A stretch of 64,000 nt of DNA from Taxillus chinensis (GCA_023512835.1 CM042087.1:51950265-52014264), one strand, 5' to 3'; shown: positions 33,528 to 46,051, counted from the stretch's first letter. Notes: generated from the sequence alone by a model not told the origin. Translations and numbers: made by a program.

Positions 33528-36077
33528 CACTTAAACTATATAGTTTTGGTATTTTTTATATCAAAATTACACTATTTTGGTATACAATTTTTTTTTAAAA
33601 ATAAAACTACATAGTTTTGTTGTATTATATTGTACAATTACTGTAGATGATCCAAACTCCGGAACACAACATAATTTTGCACCTATAGTTGAAACTTCAT
33701 TTATATCAATGAAAGATGTGGCACCCCATTGTGCCCGGTAATTGCTTGTACGCCACGTTTGCAACAATACTTACCTTAAAAAAAGTATATAACAAAAGTT
33801 CACTCAAAATAATAAAAATATATGTATGTTAGATCCCAAGGTAATATAGAAGGAGTAAATATATCACTTATTCACAATTCTTTGCAATTAGTCAACAAAA
33901 ACACAAACTTGATTGCAAATAATATAAGTTGTAGATGACAATCTAAAAACTTAATTGCAAATGATATAAGTTATGAAACATAATATACAAACGTGATTAC
34001 AAATAATAAGATGTTTTGTGTAACTATATTTTGAATTAATAAAAACAATAAAACAATAACTCATTTTCATCACAGTTTGTTTGTTCTAACACAAGCCTCA
34101 GAATCAAAGACATATAAGTCGTGTTCTTAAATTTAAAATTCAAACTCTTTATAAGTCTATCTCTCTTTTGAACTCTTCTAGGAAACTCTTTTGAATTCTA
34201 ACACATTCTGAGAATTCTTGATAACAAGCATTCAAGATGTTTTCTATTCCAAGAGATATCTATCATTCTTTAGAGATATCTGATCCTTAATTAATGCACA
34301 AGTGTTTATAAAATGACAAAGCTACTAGAAGCCCCAAACAAAAAGGAAACCCTAATTGGCAGAATGGAAATAAGATCTTTGATCAAATCTTGCCATATAA
34401 TAACAAATCTTAGGCAGCATAAAAACCTTGGTGGAGACAATTAAATTGTTCAAATCCTAGCCCATCGAGTCTTCCTACGAATGTCTCTTAGAATGACTTG
34501 TCTCAATGCTTTGAATCAACCTTCGATATAAACTTCATTAAATCTTCCTTCAAATATGTTGTTTTGATAGAAATTTCAATATAATTATTTATCCATCAAA
34601 CTTTCCTTCGGATCTTCCATACATTGTGTCTTTGAATGTTGTCCTTCAAGACTTTCTTTGAATCTTTATCTCCAATAAAAGCCTTCACCAATCATTGATG
34701 CTTCCATTAATTATCTTTATTAAGTGATTGTCTTAACTCGATTGGTGTTAAGATCCAGTCCAATAGAAAATAAGTCTTAGGATCCAATGAAAACTTTAAT
34801 ATTGAAACTAATTAGTTTGTAATATACTATTTTAATAAATTATTATATTTTACAAAATAAATAAATAAAAATAAAAACCTATCAAAATAATATAGTTTTG
34901 AACTATTATTAAACATAATTAGATTTAATGTCATGCCATGTATATATATAATACTTGAATTAGAACCATCTAGTTCTTTATCTTCAAAAATAATATATAT
35001 AAATATATATAATATAATATTTTTATAAATACCTGTTCAGTCTTAAAGAGAGCTAGAGGGAGGTGTAGAGGAATCCTAAAAATATCCCCCCTTTTAATAA
35101 AAATGTACCCCTTCCTCTAAGTTTACCAAAAGTAATATTTTAATCATTATTTCATTATTAGTAAACTCATTAATCCACCACAAATTATTAAATGAGGAAA
35201 AAAAATATAGTCACCACCAAACAAATTAAAGGTGTGATTAGTGACCTAGGAGGGATCTACGGTTCCAGATAAGCATGTTAAACATGGAAGAGGCCAGTGG
35301 GTTAGCTTGTACTTATAGGCGGGCAGGGCTAAGTTTTTTTAGCCCATTTCAAAACGGGCACATACGGTTTTAGGCCTGTGAGCCACGATTTAAATAGGCT
35401 TGGCCTATATAGATATGGGAAAACCCATGGGCCATAACCCTATCTAGGCCCAACCCTGAAGCCCAGAGTTTGCCCTTATCTAGCCTAAAACCTACACCCA
35501 CCCAGCCCTAGCTCGACTCGCACCCTGTTTAACACCCCTAGTTCCAGGAGAATTATGCATGGAGTCGGTTATATGTGGGGAAGAAAGAAGAACTCTTGTA
35601 CCCCTACAATGGCCACAATTGGTACCTAATTTTTAGTCTATAAAAGTTTGCTTGTTTTATTATTTTCTATTCAAAAAAAGGACATTTTAGTTTTAGGAAG
35701 ATGAGATTTGGGGTCTAGGCCCATATAACAAAAGATTTTAAAATGATAAGATTTTAAAACAAAACATAATAATGACGGACATCTTGATTTTAGGGAAAAA
35801 AAAGATGTGGGATCTAGACTCATGTGAAAGTGTTTTTTTTTATTTTTTAAATAAAAACTTTAAAATATAATAAAAGCAAATATTGTTACAATTAATATTA
35901 GCCCAGATAGTTGGAATATGAACATCAAAGGCTCATTCCCATAGCCACCCAAGCATTTATTTTTGATTTTTCTAGAAAAAAATGAATTGGGTTTATTTTT
36001 GTTTTTTAGAAAAAAGAATAAAAAGAATGAATAAGGAAAACATCTTAGTTTTAAAACACTATAAAAAGGGCATTTTT
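33528..36077. other. AT-rich stretch without genes, 2.5 kb
   Basis: No coding pattern. It holds a small hAT-like element (35269-35539) and two imperfect direct copies of a GGACAT..TTTTAGG..GATGAGATTTGGGGTCTAG unit near 35680 and 35774. The rest is unassigned. Confidence 0.6.
35261..35547. mobile_element. Small non-autonomous hAT-like element
   Basis: A 271-base GC-richer block (35269-35539) rich in AGGCC, GGGCC and GGCCCAACC words, with inverted ends built on GTTAAACA (left, 35277) and TGTTTAACACCCCT (right). It is flanked by GGTTCCAG (35261-35268) and AGTTCCAG (35540-35547), an 8-base duplication with one mismatch, the length expected for hAT. No transposase. Confidence 0.55.
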
Positions 36078-36430
36078 GTCACGTCTCTAAATTCTAAAGA
36101 ACTCGGAACCAGGAACGTGACTTTCTCTTGTCTGTATTGGTGACAAGCACTAATAAAGATTACATCGTGGGTGTTGTCTTAAACATGCAAATCTGTACAG
36201 TCAAACATGTTAAGCCTGTTCTGTCCCATACATCATGCATACAATATGTCAAATAGTTACACACATATCATAGTGAATCGTAATATACAATTATCCACGA
36301 ACCCATGTTTGGGGTAAATCAATTAGTTAATATATAATAGTACTGAAATATACATTAGAGTAGTGGTCACATCTTCCTGGAAGAAAGATCTCTACTAGTC
36401 TTGAGTCTCACCTGGAAGTTAGTTCGCTAC
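36078..36430 (-). mobile_element. I: LTR tail of an A-like chromovirus
   Basis: The plus strand begins TGTCACGTCTC and follows the reverse complement of the last 350 bases of the A 5' LTR (GAACTCGGAACCAGG..CGTGACTT, then TCTACTAGTCTTGAGTC). The other two kilobases of the LTR are missing and pol sequence follows directly, so an internal deletion joined LTR to RNase H. Confidence 0.75.
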
Positions 36431-36946
36431 TTGGATTGACTTAAAACATCCAAAATCGAAATCCCCAACCTGGCCGCAAGCCGCAACCTCATTGCTACCA
36501 ACCGACCCATTATTTTCCATTCCTTAATGGCATAATAGGCAACAATTACCCTACTCTTCCCGCTTCGAGCATTTGCTACCACATTACCCTTACCAGGGGT
36601 GTACATCATATCAAACCGAAACTCGCTTGTACGCCACCCCCCTCCTCGACAAAGGTTTAGGTCTCTACAAAAAAATATACTACAAGCTCTTATGGTCTAT
36701 ACACACCACAAATTTCTCCCTAAGGAGATAATGCTATTAACTCTTCAGAGCAATGATCACCGCAACCAATTCCAAATCATGCATGAGATAGTTCTGCTCA
36801 TGTTGCCTTAACTACCTACACCCATAAGCAATCACCTGCTTAGTCTGCATAAACACACAACCAAGCCCCACTCTAGAAGCATCACAATACACCTCGGAGG
36901 GCACACCATTTTGTGGAAGAATCAAAATCGGTGCTGAGGTCAATCA
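36430..36946 (-). pseudogene. I: gypsy RNase H fragment
   Basis: Reverse strand: [53 protein letters not shown], then YTPGKGNVVANARSGKSR (36427-36609), the tether after RNase H. It is collinear with 16316-16700 of A but carries many stops. The right edge is cut by the LTR of H at 36947. Confidence 0.85.
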
Positions 36947-38530
36947 TGTCACACCTTGGATTTTTGACCAACGAAACCGGTAAGTGAATCTCCATGTCCG
37001 TACTCGAAAGAACAAAGGGTTGGTGATAACATCGAGAAAGAGACCTTAGCACGGGTACTGTCCTTAATCCATACCACACATATAGCACACAAATACAAAA
37101 ATCTCATTTCAATCTATAGTACAAACACACATACATACATGTTCTTTCCCTCATGGGGTTATATCATAGCTTTTACAATCCAACAAAACAAACAAACACA
37201 CACATGGTCTTCACCTTTGGTGAACCTTCTAGCTCTTGTAAGCACCTAAAACAAACAAAGACAAACGCAACAGGATGGGTGACCAACCATAGTTCAGTAG
37301 GGATCATGTCTCCCCGACCCATCCCGACTCATAAACTAGTGTAAGCATGTGCTCATGTAATGCTACATACATATCACCAACTCAATCATGTACTCACATT
37401 AAAATAGAAAGAAAGACTCCTAGGTAATTCCAAACATTGCCCCCCAGGCTCAGGATTGCCTCTCAAGCATAGTATTGCCTTTCAGGCCCTGTATTGCCTC
37501 TCAGGCATGGTAGCTTCTTAGGCTCTGAACAAATCTCGCCTCCCAGGCTCTCAATAGTAGCATCCCAAGCTTAACAAGGTAGCCTTGCAGGTCCACGTGA
37601 TCACTAGGGTTTCACAACACTCCTTCTGTTACATAGACCAATCTCCATAAATCTATCCTCATGTTTTGACTAAGAGAGAGGATTTTCGTAAAAGGTGTTT
37701 TCTTGAAATAAAAAGTTTCATCAATAGTTTCCCATATCATAACTAAGATAACCTAATTTTTGGGGATTTTTTCTGAGAGGTCTAACCTTACTTCACAAAC
37801 ATCACCTCAAACAAAAGCTTGTTTTTTTTTTTTTTTGGGATTCAGGTGCTAATTTCCATTTTTCACATTTTAAAAGAGTGAGAATTTGATTTTCTAGTAT
37901 TTTTCTTTGAATCTAAATGGGGGGTATTTCCTTCTTTACATTGTAATTTAAGTATAATACTTAAGTTACAATGTGAAGAGACATAAATGTTTACAATGTA
38001 AATAGGTCCAATCCAGTGAAACTATATTTCGGAATTATATTTTGGATCACCCCTTCGAATCTCCCCTTCGAACCTTTGAACAATATATTCGAAACACACA
38101 TTCGAATCACACATTTGAAACATACATCCGAAAAAAAATGAAACACACATTCAAAACATCCAATTCCATAGTTGATCACATCGACTATTCATCGCCTTGA
38201 GGCTCCGTCGAGTCTTCAACCTCACAATTCGCTAACGTTACTATTTATCATCATTTTAGCCCGTTTCTCGTCTGGATTCAACCCAACAACCCCAAACTCT
38301 CCGAAATCTCATAAAACTCATACCTAATATTTCATATTAGGTTTTAATCATATATTATGCACTCAAGTCATAAGATTCAACCCAAAATTGGGGAAACCCC
38401 CAAAACTTAGGGTTCATGATCCAAATTCATGGAATTTGGTGTTAATTCTCATGTCTTAGCTATTCTAGAAAGCATAATCAATGACATATGAGTGAAGAAT
38501 GACTCCCTACCTCGAATTTGGGTGATTTAC
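36947..38530 (-). mobile_element. H: 3' LTR of a minus-strand chromovirus, 5'-truncated
   Basis: The plus strand begins TGTCACACCTTGG. The interior resembles LTRs of A and B at low similarity, for example GGTTCATGATCC and CCCAAAATTGGGG, the counterpart of the R/U5 part of A. The LTR's own start (U3) is missing; it runs directly into integrase sequence near 38530. Short CCTCCCAGGC/CTCAGGC repeats occupy 37440-37560. Confidence 0.7.
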
Positions 38531-38885
38531 ATTCGGATCATCCAACAGAGATATCATCAGTAATATCCAGATCACCCTAATCAATCACATGAGCTGGGTC
38601 TAGATGATATTTCCGCAACTGCGACACGTGGAACATACTGTGCATCCTGCTCAATCGTGGCGGAAGAGCCAATCGATACACCACAGGGCCAACCCAGTCC
38701 ATAATCTCAAAAAGGGCCAATAAATCTCAGCAATAGCTTGGAACCCTTCCCAAACCGTTGATGTCTTTTCCTCGGGGACACATAGAGGAATACATGATCA
38801 CCCACTGAAAACTCCAAAGGTCTCCACCTCTTATTCATATAGGGTTTTTGCCTACTTTGGGCTGTCAATAAACACTGACGAATCT
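38531..38885 (-). pseudogene. H: integrase C-terminal fragment
   Basis: Reverse strand: QCLLTAQSRQKPYMNKRWRP, FSVGDHVFLYVSPRKRHQRF, a shift, GPVVYRLALPP, HVSQLRKYHLDPAHVI and DITDDISVG. This equals 17750-18050 of A. The chromodomain is gone, deleted with the LTR start. Cut on the right at 38886 by the LTR of B. Confidence 0.8.
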
Positions 38886-38941
38886 GTCACGCCCCGGATT
38901 TCCAACCCGAGGAAACCGGTACGTGACTCCCCTTTACCCAC
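38886..38941 (-). mobile_element. B: end of 3' LTR, first piece
   Basis: TGTCACGCCCCGG is the plus-strand start of a minus-oriented LTR (U5 end), like the solo LTR at 11519. Athila inserted after 56 bases; the LTR resumes at 52296. The last five bases, CCCAC, are the target duplicated by Athila. Confidence 0.85.
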
Positions 38942-40436
38942 CGATAACGTGCATTTTATGCCGTTATTCTAGTGTGTATTTAGGATGTTTAAGAGCATGA
39001 TTAGAGCCTTATTGCCTCATATATCATATATATTTGCTCTAACCCCTAGGAAGATGCTAGTTGCAAATACATGCGCTTTTAAGCTGTTTTGGCAGGTTTT
39101 GGACCTCACTTTTGACATAGTAGATGGCCTCAAACAATTGGCCTGCAAGAACAAAAGTTGCTCAGAATGATGTCCTCTACCTACCACAGAAATTTCAGAG
39201 CATTTGGAGCTGATTTGAAGCTGCACATGAATTCACCCATTTCACGTGCAAGCCTATTTTTGCCTCTCGGGCCTCTACAGGATGAAAGGAAGCTTGGGGA
39301 GAAGTTTGAGCTGATTTGGAGGTGCACGTGAATTCACCATATCACGTGCAAATTGGCATACAGAGATATTTTTGGACCGATCCTATCGTTTTTCCATGCC
39401 GATCATTTATTCCTGAAGACCCATGTCCAAATTGTGGATGGAAGATAGAGATTTTAATGTTCGGAGTGTCACTTATCAAAACTACGCCGTTTTGATAGAT
39501 GGGCTAGGGTACACACCTCAAAGCCCATCCAAACTCTATAAATACAAGCCTCCACGCCTCTGCTATGCATGCCTAACCCCCCTACACGTTTTTGAGAGAG
39601 AGAGAGGCTTCACGACTTGGAGGTTGCTCCTTGACCTAGGAGAGCAGCCGTCGCGGATTTTGGAGCCTGGATTTGAAGCTTTCGTGCGCGTGATCAAGAA
39701 GAAGATGTTGAGCTTTTTCGCTTTGTGTTTGCTTGTAATCATGCGTGAGTAGTCTTTTAATCTAGGGGAGCAATGTAGCCCCCTTGTTGCTTTCTTTGTG
39801 TTTATAAATATTGGGTTTGGATGATTGAGTTTTGCATGTTTTATGAATCTGTTCTTAATTCTATCTTTGGATGTACACCTTGGTATTCTTAGCCCTAGTT
39901 TGGGGCGGATTGAGATTCATAACTTATTTGTAATTGGTGTGATCATTATCCTTTTGCAAGTATGATTTATTGACTTTGCATGTTTGTGTGTTTAGATGAC
40001 CATTCGGCATACAACTCTTAAAAGGACCTCAGTGACCATTTGTTGTCCTTGGCTTATGTTTATCATGTTTTTAATCGACAACCCTAATACCATGAACCAG
40101 TAGAGATAACATAGGGAGGTGAAATTGTGACCCTAGATGCTTTTAATCATTGAATCTTAATCCTAAAATCAATTTACTTTCTTTGTTTATTCAGAAAACC
40201 AAATAAAAATTAGATCTTTAGTTTAAAAAAGAAAACTTTTTGCCAAGACATTTTATAGAACAAGAGTAATTGGGTGTTTTTATTTGAGAACTAGAGAACT
40301 AGGCTAATCCCTGTGGGTTCGACCCCTTGCTTGCCGCTATTCTTTTAGTGCAAACTTAGGGAATTTATTATCTTGAAGAGAGAGATTTAACGACATTAGC
40401 TAGCTCTTTTAGAGAGGCTAAAAATCTTGTCTGTCA
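38942..40436 (+). mobile_element. Athila 5' LTR
   Basis: Starts CGATAACGTGCATT (TG in the 3' copy) and ends TTGTCTGTCA. It has CACGTG boxes at 39243, 39325 and 39343, a 22-base palindrome at 39475-39496, and a TATAAATA box at 39537-39544. A 109-codon open frame (39423-39752) over the promoter is not a gene. Confidence 0.95.
39475..39544 (+). promoter_or_regulatory. Athila LTR promoter: palindrome and TATA box
   Basis: Palindrome arms ATCAAAAC and GTTTTGAT around the centre TACGCC (39475-39496), then TATAAATA (39537-39544) 40 bases on. The 3' LTR has the same at 51315-51336 and 51377-51384. The element is 21/22 identical to the sense-strand form found upstream of the TATA box in the B-family LTRs. 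Confidence 0.7.
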
Positions 40437-40439
40437 AAT

Positions 40440-40457
40440 TGGCGCCGTGCTTGGGGA
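40440..40457 (+). promoter_or_regulatory. Athila primer-binding site
   Basis: TGGCGCCGTGCTTGGGGA starts three bases after the LTR. It differs slightly from the usual Asp-tRNA complement of Athila elements (TGGCGCCGTTGCCGGGGA). Confidence 0.9.
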
Positions 40458-40638
40458 TTCAACGGTTTACTAGTTTTTAAAATCAACATTGAGTGAAATT
40501 GTTTGAATTCCGATCTTGGTGTTTTATTTTGTCTTTTATTTTCTATTATTTTGTGTTCTTTATTTGCTTATTTTGCATTGTTCGGAGCTGCTGGTTGTGT
40601 TCTTGTTGTTTTACAGAACATACATCAAGGATTCCTAG

Positions 40639-42510
40639 TTGTGCATGCAAAGAGAGGAGGATATACAATTTACTCGGGAACCTGAAAGGTTGTTCGAGCT
40701 CGGCGTAGAGCGACTAGGGAAGCAAGCACATGAGGCGGAAGAAGCATTGCAAGGCTTGGAGCAATCCGTAGGCGATCCGATGGCAGATCTTAGACCTGAT
40801 GGTGGTGCACAACACGGAGGGGCCAATTACAATGGCCAATATCCAGAAGAAGAGGGTAATAGGTTTATGCCCAGAACCTTCTTAGACTATGCGAGGCCAA
40901 TGGTGTCGGACCATTATTCTAGGATTCGCAGACAAGAGTCCAAGCAAATAGCTTCGAGTGAAGCCGGTGTTGATCAACATGGTGAGCAACAACGCGTTTG
41001 GAGGAACAACCGTGGATGATCCGCACCAAGCATTTGATGAGGTTCTACCAGGTGTACGACACCATCAAGATCAACAATGTGTCGGAGGAGGCAATAAAGC
41101 TAAGGCTTTTCCCTTTCTCTTTAAGGGATAGAGCTCTTGGCTGGTTCAACAATCTGCCAAGCAGGTTCAATCAACACTTGGGAGGAGATATAGACCAAGT
41201 TCATGTCAAAGTACTTCCCTCCTTCCAAGGTGATCCAGTTCGAGGGGAGATTAGCAGATTTAGGCAAGATGAGATGGAGACTCTTCATGAAGCTTGGGAG
41301 CGTTTCAAAGACTTAGTGAGAAGATGCCCTGATCATGGAAGACCCCAGTGGATTCAAATTGAATCTTTTACACAGGTCTTCGGTCCCATTCACAAGACAA
41401 GGTGAATGCATTGCTGGAGGATGTTTGATGAACCTAGAGCCTGACACAAGCGAGCTCTTGGAGAGGCTGTCATTAGCTGATTGGCGGTGGTCTAATGTGC
41501 GTACTTCAAAGCCGAGGGAGAAGATAACTTCAATTGAAAATTCTTCCAATGATGTGCAAGCACAGATTCAAGCTTTAGTGAAAGGCATGGAAGTATTGGC
41601 TCTTAAAGTTGAAGGATCACAAGCTTTCCCAAGTAGTTAAGCAAGGCTGGAGTGGAGCTGAAGAAGCAAATTATGTTGGAGGAAAGGGCTTGTACCGAAA
41701 CGGCAATTTTATCCTCAACAACAACAACAAGGGTACAACCTAGAATCAGCAGCAATCTCAACCATTTCAGAGAACTCGGAACCGAGGGGGAGATACCTCA
41801 TTTCAGTACAAATATGTGCCCCCAAGGATGAAGCAAAATCCGTATGCTACGGATAATTATTTACACCCACCTCCAGGATTTGAGCGACTTGACCTCGGCC
41901 TCAACAAGAAAGAGGAAGGGTATATCGGAATGTGGATGAGCCAACCAAAAGAGAGGATAATTTGGAGGAAAGGGTAGTCACAATAGAATCTTCAATTAAG
42001 AATATGGAGAAGTTACTTGTGAGTATGGCACGAATGCTAATCAAAGGGTGTCAACCAATACTTTTCCAAGTGACACCGAGGTGAACCCCAAGGAGAGTTG
42101 TAAGGCTATCACTCTAAGGAGCGGGAAGACACCGAATGAAGCTGAAGAGCCTAAGAAGAAGGCAATTCCAGGAAGAACAGAGCAGACTCTTGGAAGCTGA
42201 TGACCAAGGAAAATCAAATAGAGCTGAAGAAAGAGTGCAAGAAAAGAAGGACAAGCAAGTGAGTCAAGACAGAATAGCGCGACGAATAGAGGAAAGAGCT
42301 CAGGCCTACTATGCCATTTCCTCGGAGGCCGAGGAACCAGAGGGTTGAGGAAGAGTATGAGCGCTTTTCGAGTTTGTTCAAGAAGCTTGAAATTAATATT
42401 CCATTTGTGGAAATCTTGGAGCAGATGCCTAGGTTCAGAAAATACATCAAAGATTTTGTGACGAAGAAGAGGAAATATGGGGATCATGAGACGGTGGCGA
42501 TCACTAACGA
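40639..42510 (+). pseudogene. Athila gag pseudogene
   Basis: N-terminal part (40639-41019) with FMPRTFLDYARPM and, in another frame, VSNNAFGGTTVDDPH; then LMRFYQVYDTIKINNVSEEA, LRLFPFSLRDRALGWFNNLP, GEISRFRQDEMETLHEAWER and KDLVRRCPDHGRPQWIQIE (to 41405). This is the Athila capsid signature. A long linker follows (to about 42500) with Gln- and Glu-rich segments and EEEYERFSSLFKKLEINIPF. At least four frameshifts. No CCHC knuckle is seen, as is normal for Athila. Confidence 0.88.
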
Positions 42511-42519
42511 GGTGAGCAA

Positions 42520-42957
42520 GTGTTGTTCAACGAGTTTGCCCATCAAGCATAAAGATCCGGGCAGCTTTAATCTCCCTTGTGTGATTGGCAATGCACCGCG
42601 ACAGGCAGGCCCTATGTGATTTAGGGGCCAGCATCAATTTGATTTCCTTTGCTTTGTACAAGCGGCTTGGGCTTAAGGGCATGAAGCCCACTTCCATATC
42701 GTTCTTTGTTTGTCGACCGGTCTACGGGAAGGCCTGAAGGGATAATTGAAGACGTGCTAGTTAAAGTGGGCTCTTTCATATTTCCAGCGGACTTTGTTGT
42801 TTTGAAGATGGAAGAAGATAGAGGAGTTCAGCTACTCCTTGGAAGACCGTTTCTCAGAACGGGTTGTGCATTGATTGATGTTGCTCAAGGGCAGCTAACT
42901 CTGAGAATTAATGAGGAGACCTTAGTTTTCCACATGGGGAAGGCTTTGCAAGGTTAA
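42520..42957 (+). pseudogene. Athila aspartic protease
   Basis: ALCDLGASINLISF carries the Asp-Leu-Gly active site typical of Athila (Asp codon 42618-42620). After a shift: DRSTGRPEGIIEDVLVKVG, FPADFVVLKMEED and QLLLGRPFLRTGCALIDVAQ, the family's second block. It stops at 42957. The function would be cleavage of Gag-Pol. Confidence 0.88.
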
Positions 42958-43102
42958 GAGGAGGAGGACTACCTTTGGGTTGAAGACCTTGAGGAATTGG
43001 TGGAAGACTACTTAGCAGAAGAAATTACAACCACCAATAATGGAGCCTTTCAGCTTATAGAAGCTCAACAAGATGAAGAGATGTACTTGACAACCGAGGA
43101 GG

Positions 43103-44080
43103 ATGAGCAAACTACAAACTCTTTGGAGCAAGCCGAGGAGGAAAAAAGAAGATGACATGCCTCCAGCTCCAGAACCGAAGGAGCTGCCTGGACACCTAAG
43201 GTATGAATTTCTAGACTCTACAAATCAATTCCCTGTCATTGTTGCTTCTAATTTGAATGATGTGGAGTGTACTCAATTGCTAGAAGTCCTTAGGAAACAC
43301 AAAAAGGCCCTAGGATGGAACATTGAAGACATTAGGGGTATTAGTCCAGGGATTTGCATGCATAAAATTTTGATGAATGATAATTTTAAACCCACTGCTG
43401 AAAGACAAAGAAGATTAAACCCTGCCATGAAAGAAGTTGTTAGAAAAGAAATTTTAAAATGGAAAAATGCGGGTATAATTTATGCTATTTCAGATAGTGA
43501 GTGGGTGAGTCCATTGCATGTTGTGCCCAAGAAAGGGGGCATGATCGTGATTAAGAATGAGAAAAATGAATTGATCTCATCTCACACCGTGACGGGGTGG
43601 AGAGTGTGTGTTGACTATAGAAAGCTGAACAAGGCTACTAGGAAGGATCATTTTCCTCTTCCTTTCATTGACCAAATGTTGGATAGGTTAGTTGGCTATA
43701 GTCACTCCTGCTTTTTAGATGGCTATTCCGGGTATAATCAGATCATGGTTAAGCCCGAGGACCAAGAAAAGACCACCTTCACGTGCCCTTTTGGCACATT
43801 TGCATTTAGGAGAATGCCATTTGGGCTTTCTAATGCCCCTGCCACCTTTCAAAGGTGTATGATGGCTATTTTTCAGGGTTTGGTTGAGGAGATCATGGAG
43901 GTCTTCATGGATGACTTCTCGGTGTTTGGTTCCTCTTACCAACGGTGCTTGAGAAATCTAGATGTGGTCTTAGAGAGATGTGAGGAGAAGGAACTAGTCC
44001 TAAATTGGGAGAAATGCCATTTCATGGTAACCGAGGGGACAGTTCTAGGGCACAAGGTTCTGCACATGGTTTGGAGGTAG
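43103..44080 (+). CDS. Athila reverse transcriptase, open for 325 codons
   Basis: ELPGHLRYEFL, LRKHKKALGWNIEDIRGISP, AGIIYAISDSEWVSPLHVVP, WRVCVDYRKLNKATRKDHFP, FLDGYSGYNQI, FGTFAFRRMPFGLSNAPATF and catalytic EVFMDDFSVFG (Asp pair 43910-43915), then NWEKCHFMV. All RT blocks are in one frame, which is unusual in this window. It ends at a stop at 44080 after HKVLH through a frameshift before the thumb (GFYRRFIKDFSKIAKPM at 44155). As part of Pol it would need the upstream frames, so it is not functional alone. Confidence 0.9.
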   Translation: MSKLQTLWSKPRRKKEDDMPPAPEPKELPGHLRYEFLDSTNQFPVIVASNLNDVECTQLLEVLRKHKKALGWNIEDIRGISPGICMHKILMNDNFKPTAERQRRLNPAMKEVVRKEILKWKNAGIIYAISDSEWVSPLHVVPKKGGMIVIKNEKNELISSHTVTGWRVCVDYRKLNKATRKDHFPLPFIDQMLDRLVGYSHSCFLDGYSGYNQIMVKPEDQEKTTFTCPFGTFAFRRMPFGLSNAPATFQRCMMAIFQGLVEEIMEVFMDDFSVFGSSYQRCLRNLDVVLERCEEKELVLNWEKCHFMVTEGTVLGHKVLHMVWR

Positions 44081-44148
44081 ACAAGGCAAAAATCTCCACT
44101 ATTGAGACTCGCCACCTCCAACTAATGAAAAAGGAGTGAGAAGTTTCC

Positions 44149-44864
44149 TTGGCCATGCCTGGCTTTTATAGGAGATTCATTAAGGACTTCTCAAAAATTG
44201 CAAAACCCATGAGTAGGTTGTTAGAAAAAGACACAAGCTTTGAGTTTAATGCAGATTGCTTAGAAGCTTTCAACATCCTCAAGGGTAAGTTAGTCATCGC
44301 ACCTATTATAGTCACACCTGACTGGGCTCAACCTTTTGAGCTAATGTGTGATGCGAGTGATTATCTTGTGGGGGTAGTCTTAGGGCAAAGGCGAGAAAAG
44401 GTGTTTAGGGTCATTTACTATGCTAGTAAGACCTTAGATGATGCTCAACAAAACTATACCACCACCGAGAAAGAGTTCTTAGCCGTGGTTTATGGCCGCA
44501 ACAAGTTTAAACCCTACCTTTTGGGGTCTAAAGTCATTGTTTATACCGATCATGCTTTGCATTGAAATATTTGTTTGCTAAAAAAGAAGCTAAGCCACGC
44601 TTGATTAGGTGGGTTCTCCTTTTACAGGAATTTGACCTTGAAATTAGAGACACAAAGGGAGCCCTAAATTCCGTGGCTGATCACCTCTCCCGTGTGGAGA
44701 ATGCACCTAAGTCTCTACCCATTGTAGATGACTTTCCTGATGAGAAGTTGTTTGAGGTGCATCATCTTCCTTGGTTTGCCGACATAGCAAATTATTTAGC
44801 CACCTGGGTTCATACCCAAGCGTTAGACTACAACCAGGAGAAAGAAATTGGTAGTGGATGCTAA
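44149..44864 (+). pseudogene. Athila RNase H
   Basis: FELMCDASDYLVGVVLGQR, TTTEKEFLAVVYGRNKFKPY and [10 protein letters not shown], followed by a one-base shift at about 44562 and [30 protein letters not shown] and VADHLSRVE. Catalytic Asp, Glu and Asp are present. Confidence 0.88.
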
Positions 44865-46051
44865 GAAATTCATTTGGGAAGACCCAATTCTTTATAGGAG
44901 GTGTCCAGACCAAATTATTAGAAAGTGTGTCCTTGAGGAGGAGGTAGATGACATAATACATCATTGTCATGCATCACATTATGGGGGCCACTTTGGGGTG
45001 CAGAGAAATGTGGCTAAGATCATGCGGTGTGGCTTTTATTGGCCTCACATGGTGAAAGACACCTATGTCTACATCAAAAAGTGTGATAAATGTCAAAGGG
45101 TAGGTGGTCTATCTAGGAAAAATGAGATGCCCTTAACCTGGAATCCTTCCGGTTGAAATTTTTGACATTTGGGGCATTGACTTCATGGGGCCATTCCCCA
45201 ATTCGATGGGTATTCATACATTTTGCTTGCTTGTGGATTATGTGTCTAAGTGTGTGGAAGCTATTCCTACTAGAGTGAATGATGCTAGGGTTGTGACTCA
45301 CTTCCTTACTAGGAACATCTTTAGCCGTTTTGGGACACCAAGGGCTATAATCGGTGATGAGGGTAGTCATTTTTGCAACAAATTGTTTGACAAATTATTG
45401 AACAAGTATGGTGTCACTCATAGGAAGTCTTTAGCTTACCACCCACAAGCTAATGGACAAGCGAAGTGTCCAACAGAGAGATTAAGACCATTTTAGAGAA
45501 AACTGTTGGAGCCAATAGGAAAGATTGGTCTTAAAGGCTTGATGAAGCCTTATGGGCATATAGGACAGCTTACAAAACTCCCATTGGGATGTCACCTTAC
45601 CGTATTCTATATGGTAAGGCATGTCACTTGCCTGTGGAACTAGAACACAAGGCTCATTGGGCCTTGAAGAAGTTAAATTTTAACCCACAAGAGATCAAGG
45701 AGCTTAGGATGACTCAATTAATTGAGTTAGATGAGCTTAGGCTGGATGCCTATGATAGTGATAAATTTTACAAAGAAAGAACTAAGAAATGGCATGATAG
45801 GCAACTCAACAATGAACCTTTAACCTTAGGACAGAAAGTTCTTCTATTTAACACAAGGTTGAGGTTATTCCTGGCAAATTAAGGTCCAAGTGGATGGGAC
45901 CTTTTGTGATAGTTGATAAGAAGCCATATGGGAGCTTTGAGCTCCAAGTTGTAGATGGCAAGAAATTTTGGGTGAATGGCAATAGGCTGAAACCATACTT
46001 TGATTCAACTCGAGAGGAGATAGTTGATTCCCTCTCTTTCACCATTACCTG
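44848..46051 (+). pseudogene. Athila integrase
   Basis: HHCHASHYGGHFGVQR and CDKCQR form the HHCC domain. Core: [28 protein letters not shown] and HPQANGQAK. The family has Glu after GQA; here it is Lys (about 45465), followed by a one-base insertion, so the third catalytic acid is lost. C-terminal part: [40 protein letters not shown] and, after another shift, KWMGPFVI..YGSFEL..FWVNGNRLKPY (to about 46050). Confidence 0.9.
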
